Below are positions 19,720 through 28,604 of a stretch of 64,000 nt of DNA, piece after piece (the first letter of the stretch is position 1; each line of letters opens with the position of its first letter). This DNA is from Ignavibacteriales bacterium (lineage in GTDB: Bacteria; Bacteroidota; Ignavibacteria; Ignavibacteriales; Melioribacteraceae): NCBI GenBank assembly GCA_020635285.1, contig JACKAB010000008.1:248001-312000 (forward strand), in the 5' to 3' direction. Position numbers and translations under genes: made by a program. Under the pieces are notes generated by a model. It saw only the letters and a list, made by a program, of their open reading frames with translations. It was not told where the DNA came from and did not search any database.

Positions 19720-20346
19720 TTAATTATAAGTTCTAAAAACGGCAACAACTTTGCCTAGTATTGAAAAATCATTTTTGTTATTTACTACAATTGGTGCGTA
19801 ATTTTTATTTGCTGGTAATAATTCAATTTGATTTTTTTTATTGTAAAATCTTTTAACAGTTGTGTCGTTATCAACCATTGCAATTATTATTTCATCATTC
19901 ACTGCTTCTGATTGAGATCTCACAATTACTGTATCGCCTTCAAAAATTCCATCATCAATCATACTATCGCCGCGTACTTTTAATCCGAAATATTTAGAAC
20001 CTTTCTTAATTAGACTAACATCAATTAATAAAGTTCCATCAATGTTTTGTTCCGAAAAGACCGGATAACCTGCTGCAACTCTTCCTAGAATTGGAATTTC
20101 AAGTGAATTGTTTTCCTTTACTTCATTAAATATTAAATTCGATTTTTCAGTAAGAGTAAGCGATCTATTTGAATTACTATCTATATTCAAATAACCCTTC
20201 TTAATCAAAGCATCCAAATGACGTTTAACCCCAAAAGTACTTGCAATGTTAAAATGATTTCCTATTTCTCTATAAGATGGTGGAAATCCATTTGTTTCAA
20301 TAAAGTCATTTATAAATTTTAGAATATCTTTTTGTCTGTCAGTCAT
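19720..20346 (-). CDS. lexA: LexA repressor
   Basis: SOS-response repressor that cleaves itself when activated by RecA. The 208 residues hold an N-terminal winged helix (TDRQKDILKFINDFIETNG, PSYREIGNHF), the Ala-Gly cleavage site at 92-93 (GRVAAGYP), the catalytic serine at 128 (RGDSMIDDG) and lysine at 165 (DTTVKRF). The helical linker is of usual length. It heads a three-gene minus-strand operon and its promoter is overlapped by two palindromes, as expected for autoregulation. It is divergent from the kamA gene. Confidence 0.97.
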   Translation of the reverse strand: MTDRQKDILKFINDFIETNGFPPSYREIGNHFNIASTFGVKRHLDALIKKGYLNIDSNSNRSLTLTEKSNLIFNEVKENNSLEIPILGRVAAGYPVFSEQNIDGTLLIDVSLIKKGSKYFGLKVRGDSMIDDGIFEGDTVIVRSQSEAVNDEIIIAMVDNDTTVKRFYNKKNQIELLPANKNYAPIVVNNKNDFSILGKVVAVFRTYN

Positions 20347-20367
20347 GCTAACCTATAGTGTTATTTT

Positions 20368-20400
20368 GTTCACTAGAAATATAGTGAACATATGTGCACT
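20368..20400 (-). promoter_or_regulatory. Two overlapping palindromes on the lexA promoter, probable LexA operator
   Basis: A perfect inverted repeat GTTCACTA-N6-TAGTGAAC spans 20368-20389. A second, imperfect one (AGTG-N10-CACT, 16 of 18 positions symmetric) spans 20383-20400. The centre TGAACATATGTGCA (20385-20398) resembles the Gram-positive SOS box GAAC-N4-GTTC with one change. Both lie over a promoter on the minus strand, with TTGACA at 20407-20402 and TATATT at 20383-20378 separated by 18 nt. The position would let LexA block its own transcription. Confidence 0.6.
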
Positions 20401-20407
20401 TTGTCAA
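20378..20407 (-). promoter_or_regulatory. lexA promoter, sigma70-like
   Basis: TTGACA (20407-20402), 18-nt spacer, TATATT (20383-20378) on the minus strand, about 32 nt before the lexA ATG. The palindromes occupy the spacer and the -10. Confidence 0.6.
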
Positions 20408-20510
20408 GTTTAAAATTTGTTTTTAGATATATTGTCGCTTTAGATTTATTTACAAAAAAATCTTTCGATAATTCCTCAATTAAAAATGAATAAATTATTG
20501 AAAATAGTTA

Positions 20511-20539
20511 TTGACAATTAGCTCTTTTTTGTGTTACAT
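20511..20539 (+). promoter_or_regulatory. kamA promoter, sigma70-like
   Basis: TTGACA at 20511-20516, a 17-nt spacer, then TTACAT at 20534-20539. The gap to the kamA start is about 110 nt, leaving room for a 5' leader. No LexA-like palindrome was seen here, so kamA and lexA appear to be controlled separately despite being divergent. Confidence 0.5.
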
Positions 20540-20648
20540 ATCGCTTGTCAATAAAAAATAATTCGTAAAAATAAAGACGAAATGAATAACATAATTATTA
20601 ACATATTTAACAAATCAACTTTTTTCTTTGAGAGGAAAAAAAACAACT

Positions 20649-22016
20649 ATGGAACAAGAACAGTTCTTAAACCAAAAAGAGGAGCCTCCTTCTGGGAAGC
20701 AAACTCAAACAACTTCTTTAGAAGTTATAACTTTAAAAAATCAATCACCCACTACCAAATCTAGTAAAGCAACCTTATCGGAAAAACGTAAGTCCACAAT
20801 AACAAATAAACAAAACGAAGAAAACAACGATGGAACTATAAACATTGTTAATAGTTTACTATTTCCAATTAGTCCTAAAGTTCAGGCCTTTCGTAAAAAG
20901 TATTATCCTAAAATTACCAATGTTCAATGGAATGATTGGCATTGGCAAGTAAGCAGTAGAATTAGGACAATAGAAGACCTTGAAAGAATTGTTACACTTT
21001 CTGAAAATGAAAAATCTGGAATTCTTGCGCATAAAGGTCCATTACCTTTTGCAATTACCCCTTATTACGCTAGTTTAATTGAAGGGTCTGATGAAAATCA
21101 ACCAATACGTAGAACAGTAATAATGGTTAAAGATGAAGAACTATTATCTCCAGGGGAATCAGATGATCCATTGAATGAAGATGGCGATTCACCAGTTCCA
21201 GGTATTGTTCACAGATATCCGGATAGAGTTTTATTTCTTGCTACTGGATTCTGCTCAGTATATTGCCGTTATTGCACACGCTCAAGAATGGTTGGCAATC
21301 CTGGTGGAGAATATAAATACAATTTGCCGCAATGGGAAAATGCAATTAAATATATTTCAGAACATCCAGAAATTAGAGACGTACTTATTTCCGGGGGTGA
21401 CCCACTTACATTATCTGATGAGAAAATTGAATGGCTTTTATCCAACTTGAGAAAAATACCTCACGTTGAGTTTATTAGAATGGGTACAAAAGTTCCTGCA
21501 GTTTTACCGCAGAGAATTACCCCTAGCTTAACAAAAATTCTAAAAAAATACCATCCATTGTGGTTAAGTGTTCACTTTACACATCCAGATGAACTTACTC
21601 CAGAAGTACAAGAAGCTTGTTCTAGACTTGCTGATGCAGGCATTCCGCTTGGAAGTCAGACAGTATTATTAAAAGGTGTAAATGATTCAGTTGATATTTT
21701 AAAACCGCTTTATCATGGTTTATTAAAAATTAGAGTAAAGCCTTATTATTTATATCAATGTGATCCAGTTGCGGGAACAGCACATTTCAGAACCCCAATT
21801 GCAAAAGGTTTAGAAATGATTGCCGGTTTACGAGGTCATACAACAGGATATGCAGTTCCTAGCTATATTGTTGATTCTCCTGGTGGTGGCGGTAAAATTC
21901 CATTGCTGCCAGAGTATTATCAAGGTAGAGAAGGGAATTATGTTTTACTTAAAAATTATGAAGGAGAAATTTTTAAGTATTACGATGAAGCGATTGAAGA
22001 GACGGATAAAAAATAA
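20649..22016 (+). CDS. kamA: Lysine 2,3-aminomutase (radical SAM, PLP-dependent)
   Basis: Converts L-lysine to L-beta-lysine. The start is taken as ATG 20649, behind AGAGGA at 20631-20636, giving 455 residues; an upstream TTG (20628) is less likely. The radical-SAM cluster motif CSVYCRYC has cysteines at 202, 206 and 209. The lysine-binding aspartates fall at 372 (YQCD) and 409 (VDSPGGGGK), and the PLP lysine at 416. The spacings between these three equal those of clostridial lysine aminomutase (293, 330, 337). This argues for true lysine activity rather than the EF-P enzyme EpmB, and no epmA-like gene is adjacent. The polar N-terminal extension of about 65 residues is unusual. A hairpin follows the stop. 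Confidence 0.93.
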   Translation: MEQEQFLNQKEEPPSGKQTQTTSLEVITLKNQSPTTKSSKATLSEKRKSTITNKQNEENNDGTINIVNSLLFPISPKVQAFRKKYYPKITNVQWNDWHWQVSSRIRTIEDLERIVTLSENEKSGILAHKGPLPFAITPYYASLIEGSDENQPIRRTVIMVKDEELLSPGESDDPLNEDGDSPVPGIVHRYPDRVLFLATGFCSVYCRYCTRSRMVGNPGGEYKYNLPQWENAIKYISEHPEIRDVLISGGDPLTLSDEKIEWLLSNLRKIPHVEFIRMGTKVPAVLPQRITPSLTKILKKYHPLWLSVHFTHPDELTPEVQEACSRLADAGIPLGSQTVLLKGVNDSVDILKPLYHGLLKIRVKPYYLYQCDPVAGTAHFRTPIAKGLEMIAGLRGHTTGYAVPSYIVDSPGGGGKIPLLPEYYQGREGNYVLLKNYEGEIFKYYDEAIEETDKK

Positions 22017-22052
22017 TATTCATGTTTTTATTCGTTCAGTAATTAAGATAAT

Positions 22053-22100
22053 GAGAAATCTTATTGCAATAATTCAGCAATCTAGATTTCTCATTTATTT
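22053..22100 (+). terminator. Stem-loop after kamA, possible terminator or attenuator
   Basis: GAGAAATCT (22053-22061) pairs with AGATTTCTC (22084-22092), and inside it ATTGC (22063-22067) pairs with GCAAT (22077-22081). A moderately T-rich stretch follows. It sits in the 147-nt gap before the ATP-grasp genes and may reduce read-through from kamA. Confidence 0.45.
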
Positions 22101-22163
22101 TGATTATTAAACCAAAAGAAATTTTATCTTGTAGATGTAAAAATATTTTAGGAAAAAGTTTTA

Positions 22164-23174
22164 ATGAAAGTTGGCATTACATACGACCTGCGTGATGAAT
22201 ATTTGAAGCTTGGGTATAGCGAAGAAGAAACCGCGGAGTTCGATAAAGAAAGTACAATAAGTGCAATAGAAGATACCCTTATAGAATTAGGTCACACAAC
22301 AGAACGCATTGGAAATATTTGGGACTTATCTAAGAAGTTACTTGATGGCAAATCTTGGGATTTAGTCTTTAACATTGCTGAAGGTTTACGAGGAATTGGA
22401 AGAGAAGCTCAGGTGCCTGCTCTTCTTGACGCCTATAATATCCCATATACTTTTTCAGATCCACTAGTACTTGCACTTTCTTTGCACAAAGGAATGACAA
22501 AAAGAGTTCTTAGAGACTTAGGAATCCCCACTCCAAATTTTTATGAAGTTAAATCTATTGAAGATATTGATAAAGTAAATTTAGAATATCCATTATTTGC
22601 AAAGCCAATTGCAGAAGGCACGGGGAAGGGTATTCATGCTGATTCAAAAATTAAAAATAAAGCCCAGTTAGAAAAAATCTGCAAAGAATTGCTGCTAAAG
22701 TTTAATCAGCCTGTTTTGGTTGAAGAATTTTTACCGGGTAGAGAATTTACAATCGGTGTTGTTGGCACTAGCAGTAAAGCTAGAACCGTTGGTGCTATGG
22801 AAGTTCTATTACTAACAAATGCCGAACAAGATGTTTATTCATATGCTAATAAAGAAAACTGGGTTGGTAAGGTTGAGTATAAATTAGTAAATGATGAAGT
22901 TGTAAAAAAAGCAGAAGAGTATGTGCTTGCAGCATGGAATGGATTAGGATGCAGAGATGCTGGTCGTGTTGATGTTAGAGTTGATAGGAACGGAATTCCA
23001 AGTATCATTGAACTTAATCCACTCGCTGGTATTCATCCAACAAATTCTGATTTGCCAATTATTTGCACATTGAATAATATATCATATAAAACTTTATTTA
23101 CTTGGATTTTGGAAAGTGCATCTGAAAGAATTATTGACCGATCTATATCCATTAAACAAAATAAATCAGAATAA
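22164..23174 (+). CDS. D-alanine--D-alanine-ligase-like ATP-grasp enzyme 1
   Basis: A 336-residue ATP-grasp ligase. The N-terminal domain has DLVFNIAEGLRGIGREAQVP, the central region LHKGMTKRVLRDLGIPTP, the ATP-binding YPLFAKPIAEGTGKGI, and the C-terminal metal-binding GRVDVRVDRNGIPSIIELNPLAGI. These match the Ddl superfamily, which joins an amino acid or peptide carboxylate to an amine via an acyl phosphate. A true cell-wall Ddl is unlikely because a second paralogue directly follows and both lie behind kamA and before acetyl-group enzymes. It may couple beta-lysine or a derivative to another amino acid; that is inference. RBS AGGAAAAAG lies before ATG 22164. Confidence 0.82.
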   Translation: MKVGITYDLRDEYLKLGYSEEETAEFDKESTISAIEDTLIELGHTTERIGNIWDLSKKLLDGKSWDLVFNIAEGLRGIGREAQVPALLDAYNIPYTFSDPLVLALSLHKGMTKRVLRDLGIPTPNFYEVKSIEDIDKVNLEYPLFAKPIAEGTGKGIHADSKIKNKAQLEKICKELLLKFNQPVLVEEFLPGREFTIGVVGTSSKARTVGAMEVLLLTNAEQDVYSYANKENWVGKVEYKLVNDEVVKKAEEYVLAAWNGLGCRDAGRVDVRVDRNGIPSIIELNPLAGIHPTNSDLPIICTLNNISYKTLFTWILESASERIIDRSISIKQNKSE

Positions 23175-23177
23175 GAA

Positions 23178-24149
23178 TTGAAAGTTGCAATAGCTTATAA
23201 TCTTCCGGCAAATAAAAAATCGGCCGATGATTTAGACGTTCTAGTTCAAGTGGAAGCAGTGAAAAAATCACTAATAGAATTAGGTCATTCATCAATACCA
23301 ATAGGCATTTCTCTCGATTTACAATCATTTGAAAAAAAAATAAATGGGGTTAAGCCTGATTTAGTTTTTAATCTGGTTGAATCTATTAATGGAGTTGAAA
23401 TGTATCTGCATTTCATTCCCGTTATGTTAGAAAAATTAAATTTACCATTTACAGGTGCAAGTTCTGAAGCTCTTTTCACAACGACTAATAAAGTTTTTAC
23501 TAAAAGATTATTAAATACTTATGAAATCCGAACTCCAAAATGGATAACTTCAAAAAATATTTCTGATGAAGTAAATATCAAAACTCCCTGCATAATTAAA
23601 CCAATTTATGAAGATGCCTCCGTTGGACTCGATGATTCATCAATAGTTTATGACTCCTCAAAACTTCAAAATGAATTTAAAGAAAGAGTAAAAAAATATG
23701 GAGAATGTTTTGTTGAAGAATTCGTTGATGGAAGGGAATTTAATATTTCAATTTTAGACACTGAAGCTGGTGTAAAAGTTTTACCAATAGCTGAGATTAG
23801 ATTTGAAGACTATCCAGATGATAAAGTAAAAATTGTAAGTTACGATGCAAAGTGGGATGAGAATTCTTTCGAATACTCTCACACAGTGAGGCATTTTGAT
23901 TTTAAAGAAAAAGACAAATTCCTTTTAGCGAATCTTGAAAAAGAAACTCTCAAATGTTGGGAAAAATTTAATCTGTGTGGCTATGCCCGTGTAGACTTTA
24001 GAGTTGATAAAAATAATAAAATTTACGTATTAGAAATAAATGCAAATCCCGGAATTGCACCAAATAGCGGATTTTATGCTGCAGCAGTTAAGTACGGATG
24101 GGATTATACACAAATGATTAATGTAATTTTAGGTTCAGTAACAAAATAA
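23178..24149 (+). CDS. D-alanine--D-alanine-ligase-like ATP-grasp enzyme 2
   Basis: A 323-residue paralogue starting at TTG 23178, only 3 nt after its neighbour, hence cotranscribed. It shows KPDLVFNLVESINGVEMYLHFIPVMLE, the nucleotide segment TPCIIKPIYEDASVGLDDSS, and the catalytic/metal region ARVDFRVDKNNKIYVLEINANPGIAP. The two copies differ in the substrate-facing N-terminal motif (NIAEGLRG versus NLVESING), so they probably accept different partners. Tandem divergent ATP-grasp ligases suggest sequential addition of two residues. Product unknown. Confidence 0.82.
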   Translation: MKVAIAYNLPANKKSADDLDVLVQVEAVKKSLIELGHSSIPIGISLDLQSFEKKINGVKPDLVFNLVESINGVEMYLHFIPVMLEKLNLPFTGASSEALFTTTNKVFTKRLLNTYEIRTPKWITSKNISDEVNIKTPCIIKPIYEDASVGLDDSSIVYDSSKLQNEFKERVKKYGECFVEEFVDGREFNISILDTEAGVKVLPIAEIRFEDYPDDKVKIVSYDAKWDENSFEYSHTVRHFDFKEKDKFLLANLEKETLKCWEKFNLCGYARVDFRVDKNNKIYVLEINANPGIAPNSGFYAAAVKYGWDYTQMINVILGSVTK

Positions 24150-24159
24150 AGGATGATTT

Positions 24160-25900
24160 ATGTTTAGAATAAGAAGAATTTATGATGACTTATTACCAAT
24201 TAATGAACTTGAGATTTCACAAATTCAAGATATTTTGAGAACTCAATTCAATGAACTACCGGAATCTGATATTACTAAAATACCTGATCTTTTAAAAAAT
24301 CCCGTAAAGTATAAGTTCAAAACAATATTGTTAGTAGTCGATGATGGCAAAGGCAAAGTATTAGGCTTTGCTTTGGTTTACTATTTTGCAAGTCTAAATT
24401 TTTGCTATTTGGATTTTGTTTCAACAGCGCCAAACACAACTGGCGGAGGAGTTGGAAGTGCACTTTACGATAGGGTAAGAATTGCTGAAAACATTTAAAT
24501 TCTGTTGGATTATTTTTTGAATGCTTGCCGGATGATCCATCATTAATGAAGATGAGAAATTTTTAAAACAGAATATTGCGAGATTAAGATTTTATGAAAA
24601 ATATAATGCTCGCCCAATAATAAATTCCGCTTATGAAACTCCTATTGGTGCTGAGATTGATAGCCCTCCTTATTTAGTATTTGATGGCTTGGAAACTAAT
24701 GAACTTCCTGAGAGCAATAAATTGCAAAAGATTGTTAGGGAAATTTTAGAAAAAAAATATGCAGATGTTTGCTCTCCAGAGTATAATAATTTGGTTGTTA
24801 AATCATTCAAGAACGAAAATGTAAAACTGCGTGAACTTAAGTATATAAAAGTAAAACCAATTCAGAATGAAATACCTAAAATTGCAGAAGATTTAAAAAT
24901 ATCCTTAGTGATAAATGATAAGCATGATATTCATCATGTTAATGAACGTGGTTATGTTGAAGCACCTGTAAGAATAAAAAGCATTTTAAAAGAAATTGAA
25001 CCGACCGGATTATTCAAATCAGTTGCTCCTAAAAATTATCCTTTAAAACATATTCTATCTGTTCACGATGAGAAATATGTCAAATATTTAGAAAAGGTAT
25101 GCCAGAATGTTCCTGCAAATAAATCAATTTATCCTTATGTCTTTCCAATAAGAAATGCAGCAAGACCACCAATTGATTTGCCAGTTAGGGCAGGCTATTA
25201 TTGCTTAGATACTTTTACACCACTTAATCAGAATGCGTTTTTAGCCGCAAGAAGAGCTGTTGATTGTGTTCTTACCGCTACCGATGAATTACTAGCTGGC
25301 AATAATTTAACATATGCATTAATTCGTCCTCCAGGACATCATGCAGAACATAAAGCATTTGGAGGATTTTGTTATTTTAATTCAAATGCAATTGCCGCAC
25401 AGTATCTTGTAAAACATGGCAAAGTATCAATTTTAGATATTGATTATCACCATGGAAACGGCTCAGAAAATATCTTCTATGAACGCTCAGATGTTCAAAC
25501 CATTTCAATTCATGGTCATCCAAAATTTGCATACCCATATTTTAGCGGTTTTGAAGATGAGAAGGGAAGTGGAGAAGGTGAAGGATTTAATATTAATTAT
25601 GCCCTTAAAGAAAAAATAGATGGACTTGAGTATAGAACTTATCTCAAAAAAGCCATCCAAAATATTAAGGATTATAAACCAAGATTTTTAGTACTTGCGC
25701 TCGGACTAGATCCGGCAAAAGGCGATCCTACTGGAACTTGGAGCTTATCTGCTAATGATTTTGAGGAGAATGGAATTTTATTAGGTAAGCTTAAAATACC
25801 GACTGTTGTTGTTCAAGAGGGTGGTTACAAAGTTAGATCACTCGGTATAAATGCTCGCAGATTTTTTCAAGGATTGTGGAAAGGGTTTAACGAAAAGTAA
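24160..25900 (+). pseudogene. GNAT acetyltransferase fused to HDAC-like acetylpolyamine amidohydrolase, with two frameshifts
   Basis: Read as one gene with two missing bases. The GNAT half (about 180 residues from ATG 24160) has VLGFALVYYF, LDFVSTAPNTTGGGVGSALYDR (acetyl-CoA loop) and later RLRFYEKYNARPI. The frame breaks near 24495 and near 24550; repair of each joins it to the second half without a stop. The deacetylase half shows RPPGHHAEHKAFGGFCYFNSNAIAA, DIDYHHGNGSENIFY and GLDPAKGDPTGTWSLS. The GDP-type ending resembles acetylpolyamine amidohydrolases rather than histone deacetylases of other classes. A free second half from TTG 24689 could still be made (403 residues). The gene follows the ATP-grasp pair by 10 nt. 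Having acetyltransferase and deacetylase in one chain is unusual. Confidence 0.75.
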
Positions 25901-25920
25901 TTTAAATTTGGAAATATAAT

Positions 25921-26409
25921 ATGTTGGGAAAAATATTTTGTAGAGAAAGTGTAAAAAAAGAAGACATTGAAATAATAAGAGAAATTGTTAGCTCTACTGG
26001 TTTTTTTTTCAGAAGATGAAATTAACATTGCCGCTGAATTAGTTGAAGAAAGATATTTAAAAGGAGAGGCTAGCGGTTACTTTTTTTATTTGCAGAGATT
26101 GATGGGGAGACAGTTGGATATTCTTGCTTTGGACCAATACCAGCAACTAAATTAAGTTATGATCTTTATTGGATTGCTGTTCACCAAGATTATCAAAATA
26201 AAGGATTGGGAAAAATATTATTGCAAGAAAGTGAAAAAGCAATAAACAAATTGGGTGGAAAAAGAATTTATGTTGAGACATCAGGAAAAGAACAATATAT
26301 ATCTACTCGTAAATTTTATTTAAAATGTGACTATAAGGAAGAAGCTGTTCTCAAAGATTTTTATGCGCCAGATGATGCAAAATATTTATACTTGAAGGTT
26401 CTTGATTAA
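25921..26409 (+). pseudogene. GNAT-family N-acetyltransferase, two frameshifts
   Basis: About 160 residues when repaired. The start is ATG 25921, 20 nt after the deacetylase gene. One extra T in the T9 run at 26001-26009 and one missing base in the T7 run at 26081-26087 break the frame. Corrected, it contains GYSCFGPIPATKLSYDLYWIAVHQDYQNKGLGKILLQE, which holds the acetyl-CoA binding QNKGLGK signature, then RIYVETSG and YLKCDYKEEAVLKDFYAPDDAKYLYLK. In methanogens the partner of lysine aminomutase is the beta-lysine N-acetyltransferase AblB, also a GNAT; this could play that role, but it is shorter and the match is only at family level. Confidence 0.75.
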
Positions 26410-26429
26410 GATAAATTATTTATGTTTTG

Positions 26430-28604
26430 CTAAGCTGTTCCTTCCGGAAGCGTAAATGTAAAAGTTGTTCCCTCTCCTAAAACACTTTCAACTTTTATGT
26501 CTCCATTATTTTTTACCAAAAGCTCTTTACACAATATTAGTCCTAATCCTGTACCTCGTTCTTGGGCAGTTCCAACGCTTGTATGGTGAACATCGATACG
26601 AAATAATTTTGCAAGATCTTCTTCGGACATTCCAACCCCAGAATCAGAAACTGAAATTTCAATATTATTATTTTTTTTAATTGAGAATATTAAAATTACA
26701 TCTCCGTCTTTACAGAATTTTATTGCATTAGAAAAAAGATTTCTAATTACTGTTAGTATCGTATTTTTATCGGCATAAACAATTGTATTTTTATCAACAT
26801 TAACTTCTAAACTTATATTCTTTTTTTTCAGCTCCATTTAATATAATTCAACAACTTTAATAACTTTATCATACAAATTAAAATTTTGGAAATCCAATTC
26901 AATTGTATTTCTTTGTATTCTTCCCCACTCAAGAAGATTCTCAAGTAGTTTAAATGTATTTTTTGTCGATTCATGGATATTAATTGAATAGGCTTTTATT
27001 TCATTTAAAGTTAACTCTTCAAAATCATTTACAAGAAATTCAGAAAAGCCAAGCAAAGATGAAAAAGGGCCTTTTAGATCGTGAGCCAGTATTGAGAAAA
27101 ACCTATCTTTATTATGATTTAGTTCCTGAAGTTTGTATTCAGATTCAGTGAGTTTATCAATATATTTTTGAATTTCATCTTCGGCTTCTTTTTGTTTTGA
27201 AATGTCTTCGTAAATTCCAACAAATCTGTAAATTTCACCTTCTTCATTAAGAATTGGAGAAATTAAAGCTAATTCCCAGAACATCTCTCCGTTGCTTTTT
27301 TTATTTAATATTTCACCTTGCCAAATTTTTCCACTTGTTATAGTTCCCCATAAATTCTTATAAAATTTTTCATCGTGCACGCCTGATTTAAAATATCTCG
27401 GATTTTTCCCAATAATTTCTTCGCGTTGATAACCTTTTAACTGAATAAATTTTGGGTTAGCATATTTTATGTTTCCGTTTTTATCTGTAATAATAACAGA
27501 TGCGGGGCTTTGTTCAACAGCTTCTGATAGCTCTCTTAAGTTTTTTTCAGTTTTTATTCTTACTTCAATTTCTTGCCTTAACTTTATATTGTTTTGTTTA
27601 ATTTCTTCAGATCGTTCTGCAACTTTTAATTCAAGATTTTCTTTATAGGATCTTAATTCTTTCTCAGTTGCTCGTAATTCAGAAATGGCCGAGTATAAAA
27701 GTAAAGTAGAAACTGAAATTATTAATAAATATCCCTGTAACGATAAGATAGAGCGTTCAAGATTTCCATTGTAAAATGGACCACTACCACGCACTGTGTA
27801 CCAAATTGCAAATCCGGCAAGAACAACCAAAGCAATTGCCACTTCGCGGTGACTAAATTTTATTACCGCCCAAAGTAAAAGTGGAATAACTAAATAAGGT
27901 GATGAAAAAATTACTGCTTTGGGAATTTCTTCCCCAAATATTATTTGACTAAGTATAATTAAAATGATAATAAAAGCAATGGCTTCAATTATTGTTTTAT
28001 TTGTCCATTGTAAGAAAGACTTTGCACGCAAACTTAATATTAGAGGTGTGATTACTACATAAGCAGTCAAATGACTTATTAGCCAAGTTAACCATACTGT
28101 CGAATAAATTCCCGCTGTTCCAGAATAAACTAATGCAAGAACTGTTGAACCAATACTGGCTCCTATAATTGAAATTAAGAGTGCAATTAATATAAACCTT
28201 GTAAAATAAGATGGGTGATTAAAAAAATCATTCTCTTTAATGATTTTCTTAATTAAAAAAGTGCCAATAAATATTTCTAAAGTCTCACCAATTGCAATAC
28301 CAATAGATGTAAAAGAAAAATCCCATAGTGAAAACGAGTTGAAATCATAAGTTAGAATGGCGATTATAGAAATTAGTATGCCTATCAAAACGGACGGCAA
28401 TATTTTGTACCCAACAATAATTGAAGCAGCTAGAATAATACCGGCAGGGACCCAAATTGGTAAAGTATAGATTTTATCTATTGCAACTTTAGAACCAATA
28501 AAATCAGCACCAAAATATAGTAAGAATACAAAAATAATTTGAATTATAGAATTGATTATTTTTGAAGATGAAAAATTGAATAAACTTTTGATTCCAAAAT
28601 TCAT
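26430..28604 (-). pseudogene. MASE1-PAS sensor histidine kinase, interrupted by an in-frame stop
   Basis: A membrane sensor kinase. About eight membrane segments of MASE1 type (IWVPAGIILAASIIVGYKILP, about 1-310) are followed by a coiled coil, a PAS domain with PAC (about 355-480), and a HisKA domain with FFSILAHDLKGPFSSLLGFSEFL. Then TAA at 26840-26838 is followed at once, in the same frame, by ATG and the ATP-binding domain (NLFSNAIKF, DSGVGMSEEDLAKLF, GTGLGLILCKELL). With the stop read as sense it would be one protein of about 724 residues. It might be a nonsense mutation, a sequencing error, or two separately translated halves. No response regulator is adjacent. Confidence 0.8.

Noticed and set aside
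20582..20764. Short plus-strand frame starting just after the kamA promoter, possible leader peptide
   Set aside because: It runs into kamA in another frame, has no codon pattern for attenuation and no clear ribosome-binding site.
20649..22016. kamA as the EF-P modification enzyme EpmB
   Set aside because: Lysine-binding residues match true lysine 2,3-aminomutase spacing, and no epmA-like or efp gene is adjacent; not formally excluded.
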